A DNA stretch of 26,043 nucleotides from Chitinophagaceae bacterium (GTDB taxonomy: Bacteria > Bacteroidota > Bacteroidia > Chitinophagales > Chitinophagaceae), in contig JAGKWS010000055.1 in the NCBI GenBank assembly GCA_021151685.1, positions 1-26,043 of the forward strand, given 5' to 3'. Below the pieces are notes generated by a model that saw only the letters and a list, made by a program, of their open reading frames with translations, did no database searches and was not told the DNA's origin. Shown one piece after another: positions 5,475 through 13,095 of the stretch. The stretch's first letter is position 1; every line of letters begins with the position of its first letter. Made by a program: the position numbers and the translations under genes.

Positions 5475-7544
5475 TTATGTTGCAGATGGTAGCCGTAGGC
5501 AAAACGTACTGCCACGCCCCTCGGCACTTTCTACGGTAATGCGGCCGTTGTGTGCATGTGCTATCTTTGCGCAGATAGATAGGCCAAGACCATAGGAGTG
5601 CTCGCCAGCCGTGCCCTTTCGGCGTGTGGGGGTAAACATATCAAACAGGTTGTTCATCATATTGGGGGCAATGCCTATGCCATTGTCATTTATTTCTATT
5701 ACTACTTCTGTATCGTTGGTAAGCAGCAATACCGAAATATTCCCCCCGGCATTGCTGAATTTTATAGCATTACTCAGCAGGTTGATGATGATGCGTTTTA
5801 TCTTTCCGGCATCTACCATAGCCATAACTGGTTGCTGGGGTAGGTGACACACAAGCTGTTGTTGTTTTTCGGTGGCACGGTAGGCCAGCATGTCGGCGCA
5901 ATCTTTTACCAGTGTGTTCATATCAGTATGTATGCACCGGGCCACATAGGGGGCATCCGGTGCAAACTCGTTCAGCTCGTTTATCAGGCCCATAGCGGTT
6001 TGGGCTGCGGTACCCACTATCTCCATAGCGGTCTCGGCGGGTATCAGTGGGGTGTCGGTATTGTGTAGTTGCTCGGTAAGGTACACTATAGATCCTACCG
6101 GGTTGCGCAGGTCGTGTGCTACGGCACTCAGCAGTCGGTCTTTCTCGCGATTCTTTTTTTCCAGTTGGTCTTTTTGCCACGCTATCTGCTGGTTCAGTGC
6201 GGCCAGCGATGCCACATTGCGTCTGCTGCGGCGGTACCCTATTACAGCCAGCACTACCGCCGCCGATACCATGATGCCAAACAGCAGAGCTGCCAATGTA
6301 AGTAAACGGGCTATACGGTTGTCGCGTTCCAGTATTTCTATGCGGTGTTGTTGTTCTTTGCGTGCCAGATAGTTGCTGATGTCGCTGTTGTCGCGGCTAC
6401 GGTTGGCTGCCTGTATCGAGTCGCGCAGGTAGGTGTGCCGTCTGAAGAATCGGTTGGCCAGCAAGTCGTTGCCTGCCTTGTCGTAGTAGCGGGTTTGCAA
6501 CAGCACATAGTCTCTTTCCAGGTCGGGCCTTTGCAGGGCCAGCGTATCCATGTTTGTGGCTTTCAGCAATCGGGTCACCTCTTCCAGCCTTCCTTCATTC
6601 AAAAATATCTCCGACAGTTTGATGGTGGTTTTCAGCGCATCGGTCAGGTCGCCACCCGGTTGCAAGTTTAGGGCTATACTTTCATTATACAGCTTGCGAG
6701 CCCTCGTAGTATCGCCCTGCAGCAGGTAGTTGGTGCCCATGTTGCCATAAATTACCCCCCTGGCCGCATCGGCCATGGTGGGGGTGGTTATGTGGTGCTT
6801 GCTGGTATCTATGAACGCCAGTGCCATTTGGTAGTATTGCAAGGCACTATCGTATTGGCGGGCTTTGGTATAGCACAGCCCGGTATTGGCCAGCATTTCC
6901 TGCATGCGGTATATAGGGTTGGCCCATGCATAGGGTGTACCCTCGCGTGCCATCAGTGCCTTTGCTTCGGTATAGCCTGTCTTAAAACTCTTGGCCGCCT
7001 CGGCATATCGCCCCTGCCTGTACAGTGTCATCCCTATATCGTAGCTCAGTTCGTGTACATTGCGTGTGTGTGCATTGTTGCGGGCAAAGGTTCTTGCCTC
7101 CAGATAGCAGTCGTAGGCCAGTTCCATTTGGTGCAGTGCCATCAGCACATGCCCTTTTTCCAGCAGGGCATGTATATAGTCGTCGGGGTACAGGCCGGCT
7201 ATGTTGTTGTTTTGCAATTCTGCTATAGCACTGTCGGTATACAAGTTGGCACTATCGTAGTTGCGGTCGTTAAATAGCAACCACGACTTGTAGGTATAGC
7301 GCAGGTAGCGGCCTATGGCCGGCACATGGTCGAAGGTGGCATACGTAGAGTCGAGGTAGTAGCGGGCACGCTTGCGTGCAGCGGGGCCTTGCTGATGCAG
7401 GTTTACAGCATTGCCATATACCTCGTGATACTTGCGGGTTGTTGGTGGCCCGTCGGCCGTAGGGTTGAGTTGGGTGCAGCCTGCTGCCACGCACATAATG
7501 CCACAGATGCCTGCAAACAGTATCAATCGGGCTATGATGGTCAT
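5475..7544 (-). CDS. TPR-containing sensor histidine kinase (lipobox N-terminus)
   Basis: This 689-aa membrane sensor kinase starts with MTIIARLILFAGICGIM and the lipobox VAAGC (Cys23). About 380 periplasmic residues of TPR-like helix pairs follow (for example IGMTLYRQGRYAEAAKSF and NTGLCYTKARQYDSALQYY). Next come a coiled segment, one membrane span (about 414-437) and a HisKA domain with SAVAHDLRNPVGS (phospho-acceptor His477). The HATPase domain shows its N box (NLLSNAIKF), G1 (NDNGIGI) and G2 (YGLGLSI). No receiver domain or response regulator gene is adjacent, so it is an orphan kinase here. The ATG at 7544 was preferred over 7571 because it starts the signal sequence directly. The ligand is unknown. 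Confidence 0.9.
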   Translation of the reverse strand: MTIIARLILFAGICGIMCVAAGCTQLNPTADGPPTTRKYHEVYGNAVNLHQQGPAARKRARYYLDSTYATFDHVPAIGRYLRYTYKSWLLFNDRNYDSANLYTDSAIAELQNNNIAGLYPDDYIHALLEKGHVLMALHQMELAYDCYLEARTFARNNAHTRNVHELSYDIGMTLYRQGRYAEAAKSFKTGYTEAKALMAREGTPYAWANPIYRMQEMLANTGLCYTKARQYDSALQYYQMALAFIDTSKHHITTPTMADAARGVIYGNMGTNYLLQGDTTRARKLYNESIALNLQPGGDLTDALKTTIKLSEIFLNEGRLEEVTRLLKATNMDTLALQRPDLERDYVLLQTRYYDKAGNDLLANRFFRRHTYLRDSIQAANRSRDNSDISNYLARKEQQHRIEILERDNRIARLLTLAALLFGIMVSAAVVLAVIGYRRSRRNVASLAALNQQIAWQKDQLEKKNREKDRLLSAVAHDLRNPVGSIVYLTEQLHNTDTPLIPAETAMEIVGTAAQTAMGLINELNEFAPDAPYVARCIHTDMNTLVKDCADMLAYRATEKQQQLVCHLPQQPVMAMVDAGKIKRIIINLLSNAIKFSNAGGNISVLLLTNDTEVVIEINDNGIGIAPNMMNNLFDMFTPTRRKGTAGEHSYGLGLSICAKIAHAHNGRITVESAEGRGSTFCLRLPSAT

Positions 7545-7623
7545 TTGTACTTGTAGCTGTGTAGCGAACAATAAACACGGATAATTGTTTGCTAAGGTAG
7601 GTTTTACTTTTGTGGCAAGCCAA

Positions 7624-8343
7624 CTACAGAATGCCCGCCTTTCTTAGCAACCGTTTGATGGCTACCCGAAAACGGTCGTAGAACAATGCAGTAAGCACTA
7701 CCACTACCGGCACATAAAAGGCGGCAAAATGCCAGTGCAGTTGCAGAAAGCCCCCGGCCAGACCACCCAACAAAAAAAAGCCGATAATAGTGAGCCGCAA
7801 TACTACCCGTTTTTGCACATCATTGCCGCCACTACGGGTTACAATTGCAGAGAGGTCTATACCCAGATCGGTAACCATGCCGGTAAGGTGTGTGGTACGT
7901 ACCAATGCGCCCGATATCATTGTTACCAGTGCATTTTGCATGCCCATGGCCAGCAATAGGGCTCCGGTAAGGTATGCCCGCGCATGGGGCAAAAGGCTGA
8001 TGGCTTGCCCGCCTACCGCCACTGTGGCTATAATTGCCAGAATTACCAACATAGGCCATGTATATGCCGATGATGCAGACCGCAAAGCCATACGAATAAT
8101 GATACCCGATAGCAGCGCACCACAAAGAAACAGCAATAGCCAGATGGCTGCCACCAATGCAGCCTGTAGTTCGCCACGGGCGGCATGTACCGCCAACAGG
8201 GCAGCGTGGCCGGTAACATTGGTAGTAAGCACCTGAAAAGCCAGAAAACCGGCAGCATTGATGAAGCCGGCATTGAAACATAGCATAACGGCCAATCGCA
8301 GATCGTGCTGCATATGGCGCCGTTGGCCCGTATGGCGTAGCAT
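7624..8343 (-). CDS. YoaK/DUF1275 family membrane protein
   Basis: A 239-aa polytopic membrane protein with about six hydrophobic segments. Family marks are FNAGFINAAGFLAF near the N-terminus, LTTNVTGHAA, and the loop MQNALVTMISGALVRTTHLTGMVTDLGIDL (about 133-162), all typical of DUF1275. Members are small inner-membrane proteins of unknown transport or stress function. The protein ends in a basic tail (RFRVAIKRLLRKAG), consistent with a cytoplasmic C-terminus. A start at Met11 (8313) is also possible. It lies 32 nt downstream of the DUF2490 gene and may share its transcript. Confidence 0.85.
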   Translation of the reverse strand: MLRHTGQRRHMQHDLRLAVMLCFNAGFINAAGFLAFQVLTTNVTGHAALLAVHAARGELQAALVAAIWLLLFLCGALLSGIIIRMALRSASSAYTWPMLVILAIIATVAVGGQAISLLPHARAYLTGALLLAMGMQNALVTMISGALVRTTHLTGMVTDLGIDLSAIVTRSGGNDVQKRVVLRLTIIGFFLLGGLAGGFLQLHWHFAAFYVPVVVVLTALFYDRFRVAIKRLLRKAGIL

Positions 8344-8375
8344 ACTACAAGGTACAAAAATGCCCGTTACCTACA

Positions 8376-9116
8376 CTATTCGTTTTTGCCCTGCCGGGGC
8401 AATATCTTTCCAAGATCGGCTGTGAGGTTCAGATATATGTTGTTTTCGAACAGGTGATTGCTACCAGATAGTGGCAAACGGTCTATATAGATGTAGCCTG
8501 CCTCGGCACGCAAAGACGGCAATAGTTGATACTGCCCGCCTGCGGCTATACGATTATGATCGTAGCTATGGGCATCTTTTACGCCGGCAACGTTTACCAA
8601 AAGTTCGTCCGATGCCATTACACTCAGGCGTTTGTTCACCTCATAGCGCAGTCCTATACGTGCCCTGGCACGCGTTACGTTGGTCTGGCTGCTTTGCCAC
8701 ACACGATACTCTGCACCTGCCCGCCCAAAGCCGGTAAGGGCAGTGGTTATATTAAGTTGTTGCTCGGCAGCAGCAGTAAAACGCAACTCGGCCAGTGGCT
8801 GCTGATGTTCATCAGACAGTAGCTGAATGATGCGGTAATTGGAAAACCATGCAAAAGGTGACAGGGATAAGCGAAGCCCCCTGGCTGGCTGATAATGTAC
8901 CCATGTACGGCACGATAGCATGAGTGGTGCACGATACATGGTGTGGTCTTCGAACCCATTTTGCCTGCGGTGTTGCAGCTCGGCATCGGTACGTATTTTT
9001 TTAGTAACCGGATAGCTGAGTGTGGCCCGCGTCCACATGTTTATATGGTTTTGCGCCATGCCAGAGTATTGCAGCCCACCCCATAGTAGTAACAGCATCA
9101 ATAACTTTGCCTTCAT
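8376..9116 (-). CDS. DUF2490 family outer-membrane protein
   Basis: This 246-aa protein has a signal peptide (MKAKLLMLLLLWGGLQYSGMAQ). A pattern of alternating amphipathic strands follows, as expected for an outer-membrane beta-barrel. DUF2490 features include NMWTRATLSYPVTKKI, DAELQHRRQNG and the RARARIGLRYEVNKRLSVMASDELLVN segment. The longer frame to 9185 adds 23 non-signal residues, so the ATG at 9116 was chosen. It follows the second YeeE gene after 13 nt and is probably in that operon. DUF2490 has no established function; a pore or envelope accessory role for the sulfur transporters is only a guess. Confidence 0.8.
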   Translation of the reverse strand: MKAKLLMLLLLWGGLQYSGMAQNHINMWTRATLSYPVTKKIRTDAELQHRRQNGFEDHTMYRAPLMLSCRTWVHYQPARGLRLSLSPFAWFSNYRIIQLLSDEHQQPLAELRFTAAAEQQLNITTALTGFGRAGAEYRVWQSSQTNVTRARARIGLRYEVNKRLSVMASDELLVNVAGVKDAHSYDHNRIAAGGQYQLLPSLRAEAGYIYIDRLPLSGSNHLFENNIYLNLTADLGKILPRQGKNE

Positions 9117-9129
9117 GCTTGTTGTTTCT

Positions 9130-9630
9130 TTAGTGGGGCAATTTGTCGCGTAGCAAGCCATATACCCATGTACCGGCAATAGCACTTAGCAGTGTTACGG
9201 CAATAACGGTAGCACCTGTGCCTATCTGTGCAAATAGTGGCCCGGGGCAGGCACCGGTAATGGCCCAGCCCAGCCCAAAGAGCAAACCGCCAAATATCTG
9301 CCCTTTGTTGAAGGTTTTGGGGTGGAATACAATGGTTTCACCATATATGGTGCGAACATTAAACTTGCGGATAAGCCATACCGAAATGATGCCCACTGCC
9401 ACAGCACTACCAATAACCCCATACATATGAAAGCTCTGTAGCCGGAACATTTCCTGAATGCGAAACCAACTGATGATTTCGGCTTTTACAAAAACGATAC
9501 CGAAGAGCAAGCCCACAGCCATATACTTCAGGTTGTGTACCCAACCATGTTTCAGCTGGCTTTCGTTTACGCATATAGCATCGGTATGCCTGATAGCCGA
9601 TTCTGTGCCGGCAATGTTGTTTTGTAGCAT
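9130..9630 (-). CDS. YeeE/YedE (DUF6691-like) sulfur-compound transporter half
   Basis: This 166-aa membrane protein has about four hydrophobic segments. Its KGQIFGGLLFGLGWAITGACPGPLFAQIG (about 109-138, Cys128 in GACPGP) is the classic YeeE/YedE signature. In the characterised family, conserved cysteines in such loops pass thiosulfate or related sulfur species across the membrane. The preceding 187-aa gene supplies the matching half with GGCTSGH, so the two together make one full-length transporter split in two, a common Bacteroidota arrangement. The genes are 10 nt apart. A 34-residue hydrophilic N-terminus precedes the first span. Confidence 0.85.
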   Translation of the reverse strand: MLQNNIAGTESAIRHTDAICVNESQLKHGWVHNLKYMAVGLLFGIVFVKAEIISWFRIQEMFRLQSFHMYGVIGSAVAVGIISVWLIRKFNVRTIYGETIVFHPKTFNKGQIFGGLLFGLGWAITGACPGPLFAQIGTGATVIAVTLLSAIAGTWVYGLLRDKLPH

Positions 9631-9640
9631 GTGTAAAGGT

Positions 9641-10204
9641 TTAAAGTGAAAGAATTTGAGGCATTATGAGATTGGCCATGGTAAAACCGCCTATCATAAA
9701 GCAAACAACTGCCACCAAAGAGGGCCATTGCAAAGTAGATAAACCCATGATGGCATGCCCACTGGTGCAGCCACCTGCGTAGCGGCTGCCAAAACCTACC
9801 AAAAAACCACCCCCCACCATCATTATAATGCCGCGTGGGGTTAACAGTGCTTGCCAGTTCATAAGCTGGGCAGGTACCAGACTGCTGTAGTCTGTAATGC
9901 CGTAAGTGGCTAGTTCGCCGGCAAGCTGAGGGTGAACTACAATATTGCCTTGTGGCATCAGAAAAGCCATGGCCAGCAGGCCGCCTACAAATATGCCCCC
10001 TACAAAAAACAGGTTCCATACTTCCTTTTTCCAGTCGTACTGAAAGAACGGAATTTTAGAAGGAATACAGGCGGCACACATATGCCGCAGCGAAGAGCTG
10101 ATACCAAAAGATTTATTGCCTATAACAAGCAGTGTAGGCACAATGAGCCCTATAAGCGGCCCTGCCACATACCATGGCCAGGGGCGGGTAATGAATGATA
10201 ACAT
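9641..10204 (-). CDS. YeeE/YedE sulfur-compound transporter half
   Basis: A 187-aa polytopic protein with about five hydrophobic stretches and the signature GFGSRYAGGCTSGHAIMG, Cys146 being the presumed sulfur-relay residue. A second pair of cysteines lies early in RHMCAACIPSKIPFF. It is first in a probable operon with the partner YeeE half and the DUF2490 gene. The rhodanese gene upstream is separated by a terminator-like hairpin, so this operon likely has its own promoter within 10205-10290, although no clean TAnnTTTG was found there. Role: import or export of thiosulfate-like sulfur, inferred from family. Confidence 0.85.
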   Translation of the reverse strand: MLSFITRPWPWYVAGPLIGLIVPTLLVIGNKSFGISSSLRHMCAACIPSKIPFFQYDWKKEVWNLFFVGGIFVGGLLAMAFLMPQGNIVVHPQLAGELATYGITDYSSLVPAQLMNWQALLTPRGIIMMVGGGFLVGFGSRYAGGCTSGHAIMGLSTLQWPSLVAVVCFMIGGFTMANLIMPQILSL

Positions 10205-10291
10205 AGATTTTTCTGTCTGTTACTGTTGTTGGTTGTATTGTGCCGGGTGGCACTTAGATATGTCCAGATTGTTTGTCTTGTTGAAAAGCAA

Positions 10292-10326
10292 AGGGTTCTG
10301 CCAGTGCAGCACACCAGCAGAACCCT
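10292..10326 (-). terminator. Terminator-like hairpin after the rhodanese gene
   Basis: AGGGTTCTGC (10292-10301) and GCAGAACCCT (10317-10326) form a perfect 10-bp stem with a 15-nt loop. On the minus strand it starts 13 nt after the rhodanese stop and is followed by TTGCTTTTC, a weak T-rich tail. Confidence 0.6.
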
Positions 10327-10339
10327 ATCTCTATAGCTG

Positions 10340-10648
10340 CTACATGGCTGCCTGCACACTCTGCCACATTCCTCCGTTTATCACGGGCTTGTAGCCATGT
10401 TGCTCCAGAAATATTTTTGCTTGTCCGCTTCTCGCGCCACTTCTGCAAAACACCACAATACTCTTTTGTCCGGCAAACCTTGCCAGCTGCGCCGGCAGGG
10501 TATCCAGCGGTATATTCACTGCACCGGTTACACTACCCATTGCAAACTCCTCTGGCGTGCGCACATCTACCAGCATAGCACCATCTTTTATGGCCTGCTT
10601 TAGTGCCGCATTATCGCTCTGTCCCGTCATCGATGAAAAGAATCCCAT
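10340..10648 (-). CDS. Single-domain rhodanese
   Basis: This 102-aa rhodanese-like sulfurtransferase has LVDVRTPEEFAMGSVTGAVNIPL (about 26-48) and the active-site loop CRSGARS with nucleophile Cys68, followed by GYKPVINGGM. Such proteins carry sulfane sulfur as a cysteine persulfide. There is no signal peptide when the ATG at 10648 is used. The longer frame to 10720 would run through a promoter-like palindrome, which supports the shorter start. It sits between TauE-like and YeeE genes, fitting a sulfane-sulfur detoxification or trafficking group. Confidence 0.9.
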   Translation of the reverse strand: MGFFSSMTGQSDNAALKQAIKDGAMLVDVRTPEEFAMGSVTGAVNIPLDTLPAQLARFAGQKSIVVFCRSGARSGQAKIFLEQHGYKPVINGGMWQSVQAAM

Positions 10649-10713
10649 TTTTATGTCTGTTTTTATTGTTTCTGTTTGTGTGGCAAAATTCGTTTGCGTG
10701 TAGTAGCCGGTTC

Positions 10714-10727
10714 GTAACATTTGTTAC
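10714..10727 (-). promoter_or_regulatory. Crp/Fnr-like operator GTAACATTTGTTAC
   Basis: A perfect inverted repeat, GTAAC-N4-GTTAC, lies 66-79 nt upstream of the rhodanese ATG. Thirteen of its 14 bases recur at 11583-11596, at a similar distance from the TauE-like gene. The symmetry and size fit a Crp/Fnr-family dimer. The regulator gene is not in the window. Confidence 0.55.
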
Positions 10728-10737
10728 ATTCAACAGT

Positions 10738-11532
10738 CTATTTCAGCAAGGTTTCTTTTATAAGGATATAGATACCCATTATCAGTACAAACCAGCCAAA
10801 GGCAGGCTTTAGCTTTTTACCGTCTATACGCACCGCCATCCTGCTGCCCACCAAAATACCAGTAATGGCTATAGCCGCCACACTCAGCAGCAACGGCCAG
10901 TTGATGACCGTGCGCGACAACGAGAACAGGAAGCCCGTACCCGAATTGATGGCAATAATGACCAGCGAGGTGCCCACCGCTTTTTTCATAGGCATCTTCA
11001 GCAGGTTTACCAATGCGGGTATAATAAGGAAGCCACCACCCGCGCCTATAAGCCCGGTAAGCGTACCCACAAACAAGCCCTGCCCCACAAGCACGGGATA
11101 GTTGTAGCCGCCTTGTTCTGTAGTTTCCGGCTCGCCTTTACCCTTTCGTATCATGCTGGCCGATGCAAAAATCATCAGTACGGCAAACAGCAGCATCAGC
11201 AACATATCTTTGGTAATGGCAAAGCCACCTATGGTAGCAATGTGGGCGGGTATGGCGGGCACAATCCATGTGCGGGTAGTAAATACCGCCGCTACCGATG
11301 GCAGGCCAAAGACCAATGCCGTACGCATATCGGCCATCCCCTTGCGGAAATACGATACCGAACCGGTGGCACTGGTAAGCCCTACCACAAACAGCGAATA
11401 CACAGTGGCCCGTGTAGCCTCTATGCCAAATAAGTACACCATTACCGGTACGGTAAGTATACTGCCTCCCCCCCCTATTAACCCAAGAGATATGCCTATG
11501 AGTACCGACGCCAGATAACCTGCAATAATCAT
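10738..11532 (-). CDS. TauE/SafE (TSUP) family sulfite/sulfur exporter
   Basis: A 264-aa membrane protein with about eight hydrophobic segments arranged as two repeats. Each repeat is marked by a glycine-rich helix: ISLGLIGGGGSILTVPVMVYLFGI (about 13-36), and LTGLIGAGGGFLIIPALVNLLKMPMKKAVGTSL in the second half. This is the TSUP/TauE-SafE signature. The family exports sulfite, sulfoacetate or related anions. Length is typical. It lies 89 nt upstream of the rhodanese gene. Both carry the same palindrome in front, so they probably respond to one sulfur-sensing regulator while being separately promoted. Confidence 0.9.
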   Translation of the reverse strand: MIIAGYLASVLIGISLGLIGGGGSILTVPVMVYLFGIEATRATVYSLFVVGLTSATGSVSYFRKGMADMRTALVFGLPSVAAVFTTRTWIVPAIPAHIATIGGFAITKDMLLMLLFAVLMIFASASMIRKGKGEPETTEQGGYNYPVLVGQGLFVGTLTGLIGAGGGFLIIPALVNLLKMPMKKAVGTSLVIIAINSGTGFLFSLSRTVINWPLLLSVAAIAITGILVGSRMAVRIDGKKLKPAFGWFVLIMGIYILIKETLLK

Positions 11533-11582
11533 TTATAAAAAATAAGTGGTTGCAAAGATGGTATGGTTTATGATTCTGGTCA

Positions 11583-11596
11583 GGAACATTTGTTAC
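11583..11596 (-). promoter_or_regulatory. Crp/Fnr-like operator GGAACATTTGTTAC
   Basis: This site differs at one base from the palindrome at 10714-10727 and lies 51-64 nt upstream of the TauE-like ATG. It is also 121 nt from the divergent methyltransferase start, so it could influence both directions. Confidence 0.5.
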
Positions 11597-11716
11597 GTTT
11601 ATCCATTTTACTATGTTTTGCCATCTTCAATAAGCCCTGCCGGGCTATACCATTTTCAATGCATTTTGCCCCAGCTGCGCAACAATTGTGGCAAACAATA
11701 CGATATTTGTGACATC

Positions 11717-13042
11717 ATGTCAAAAATATTCCCGCCGAATAGTGAGTTTGAACGCCTGATGGAGCGTGCGGGATTATCGCCCGCAGAAGTGAGCGAGAAA
11801 TTTGGCATCAGCCAGCGTACCGTGTACCGCTGGTGTCAGCAACCCGCAGAACCATCGGCCGCCTACAACCTTGTAGCCAAAGCACTGAAAGATATGGCCC
11901 GCCAGCGCGATACGGTACGCCAAACCCCGGCCGGCAGTGCATTTACGTTTATTGATCTTTTTGCTGGTATAGGCGGTTTTCGCAAGGCGTTTGATGCTAT
12001 TGGTGGCCAATGCGTATTTACCAGCGAATGGGATAAAAACAGCCGGCTCACCTATCAGGCCAACTATGCCTGCAACCACGAAATAGCCGGCGATATAAGA
12101 GAATACACAAAAGATGAGGAGTGTCTGGCTCGTATACCCCGGCACGATGTACTGGTGGCGGGTTTTCCCTGCCAGCCGTTCAGCATAGCAGGCGTTTCTA
12201 AAAAGAACTCGCTGGGCAAGATGCACGGCTTTCGCTGCGATACACAGGGTACGCTCTTCTTCGATCTGGCGCAGATTATAGAGTACCATCGGCCTCCGGT
12301 AATACTGCTGGAGAATGTAAAGAACCTGCGTAGCCACGATGGGGGCAACACCTTCAGGGTGATACAACATACCCTGAGAGAGGAGCTGGGCTATCACCTG
12401 AGCTACCGCATTATAGATGGGCGTAGCTGGGTGCCACAGCACCGCGAGCGCATATTTATTGCTGCTTTTCGTAAGGATGTGGGATGCGACCTTGCCGATA
12501 TGGTGCTACCCCAAAATGGCCCCCGGCTGGGTAGCATACTACACAAAACCGATGGTAGCGAGGAAGACGAACCCTCTTTTCTGGAAAACGGACAGGTGCC
12601 GCCGCGCTACACCCTGTCCGAGCAATTGTGGAACTACCTGCAACGCTACAAAGAAAAACATGCGGCAAAAGGTAACGGTTTTGGCTACAGCCTTGTGGGG
12701 CCAGACGATGTGACCCGCACCCTGTCGGCACGGTACCACAAAGATGGGTCTGAGATACTATTGCGGCAACCCGGCGACAGGCCCCGGCGGCTTACCCCAC
12801 GCGAGTGTGCCCGGCTTATGGGCTTCGACCGGCCAATGGAGTCGAATTTTGTGATACCCGTATCCGATACACAAGCCTACCGGCAGTTTGGCAACTCGGT
12901 AGTAGTGCCCTGTGCCACCGCCATAGCCATGCACATGAAACCCTACATACTACAGGCAGTGCAACAGCGCGATGTGGCAGGCAACAAAACATTTGCCGGC
13001 AAAGGGCAGGAACTAAAAAACAACTATGCCATACCCCAATAG
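11717..13042 (+). CDS. dcm: DNA (cytosine-5) methyltransferase, Dcm-like with N-terminal HTH
   Basis: This 441-aa C5-methyltransferase has all key motifs: I, DLFAGIGGFRKAF (Asp80); IV, GFPCQPFS with catalytic Cys152; VI, LENVKN (Glu199); VIII, QHRER; and X, QAYRQFGNSVVVP near the C-terminus. An N-terminal helix-turn-helix (about 8-42, SPAEVSEKFGISQRTVYRW) precedes the catalytic part. From memory, long stretches closely resemble E. coli Dcm, including AGVSKKNSLG..HGF.CDTQGTLFFD and the VTRTLSARY.KDG.EIL segment, so CCWGG specificity is likely. No restriction enzyme or Vsr repair gene is next to it, suggesting a solitary methylase. The ATG at 11717 was chosen because the upstream extension is promoter-like and non-conserved in character. 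Confidence 0.9.
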   Translation: MSKIFPPNSEFERLMERAGLSPAEVSEKFGISQRTVYRWCQQPAEPSAAYNLVAKALKDMARQRDTVRQTPAGSAFTFIDLFAGIGGFRKAFDAIGGQCVFTSEWDKNSRLTYQANYACNHEIAGDIREYTKDEECLARIPRHDVLVAGFPCQPFSIAGVSKKNSLGKMHGFRCDTQGTLFFDLAQIIEYHRPPVILLENVKNLRSHDGGNTFRVIQHTLREELGYHLSYRIIDGRSWVPQHRERIFIAAFRKDVGCDLADMVLPQNGPRLGSILHKTDGSEEDEPSFLENGQVPPRYTLSEQLWNYLQRYKEKHAAKGNGFGYSLVGPDDVTRTLSARYHKDGSEILLRQPGDRPRRLTPRECARLMGFDRPMESNFVIPVSDTQAYRQFGNSVVVPCATAIAMHMKPYILQAVQQRDVAGNKTFAGKGQELKNNYAIPQ

Positions 13043-13095
13043 ACTGGTTGCCCGCCAGTAATTACCAGCCAAACTGGTTATATTTACCCCTATCA

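Noticed and set aside
11546..11716. Upstream extension of the methyltransferase
   Set aside because: The residues look like translated promoter DNA, and the region contains the shared palindrome and a near -7 box.
12805..13095. Upstream extension of the polytopic membrane protein
   Set aside because: It overlaps the end of the methyltransferase, whose motif X lies there. The ATG at 13096 gives a normal membrane-protein start.
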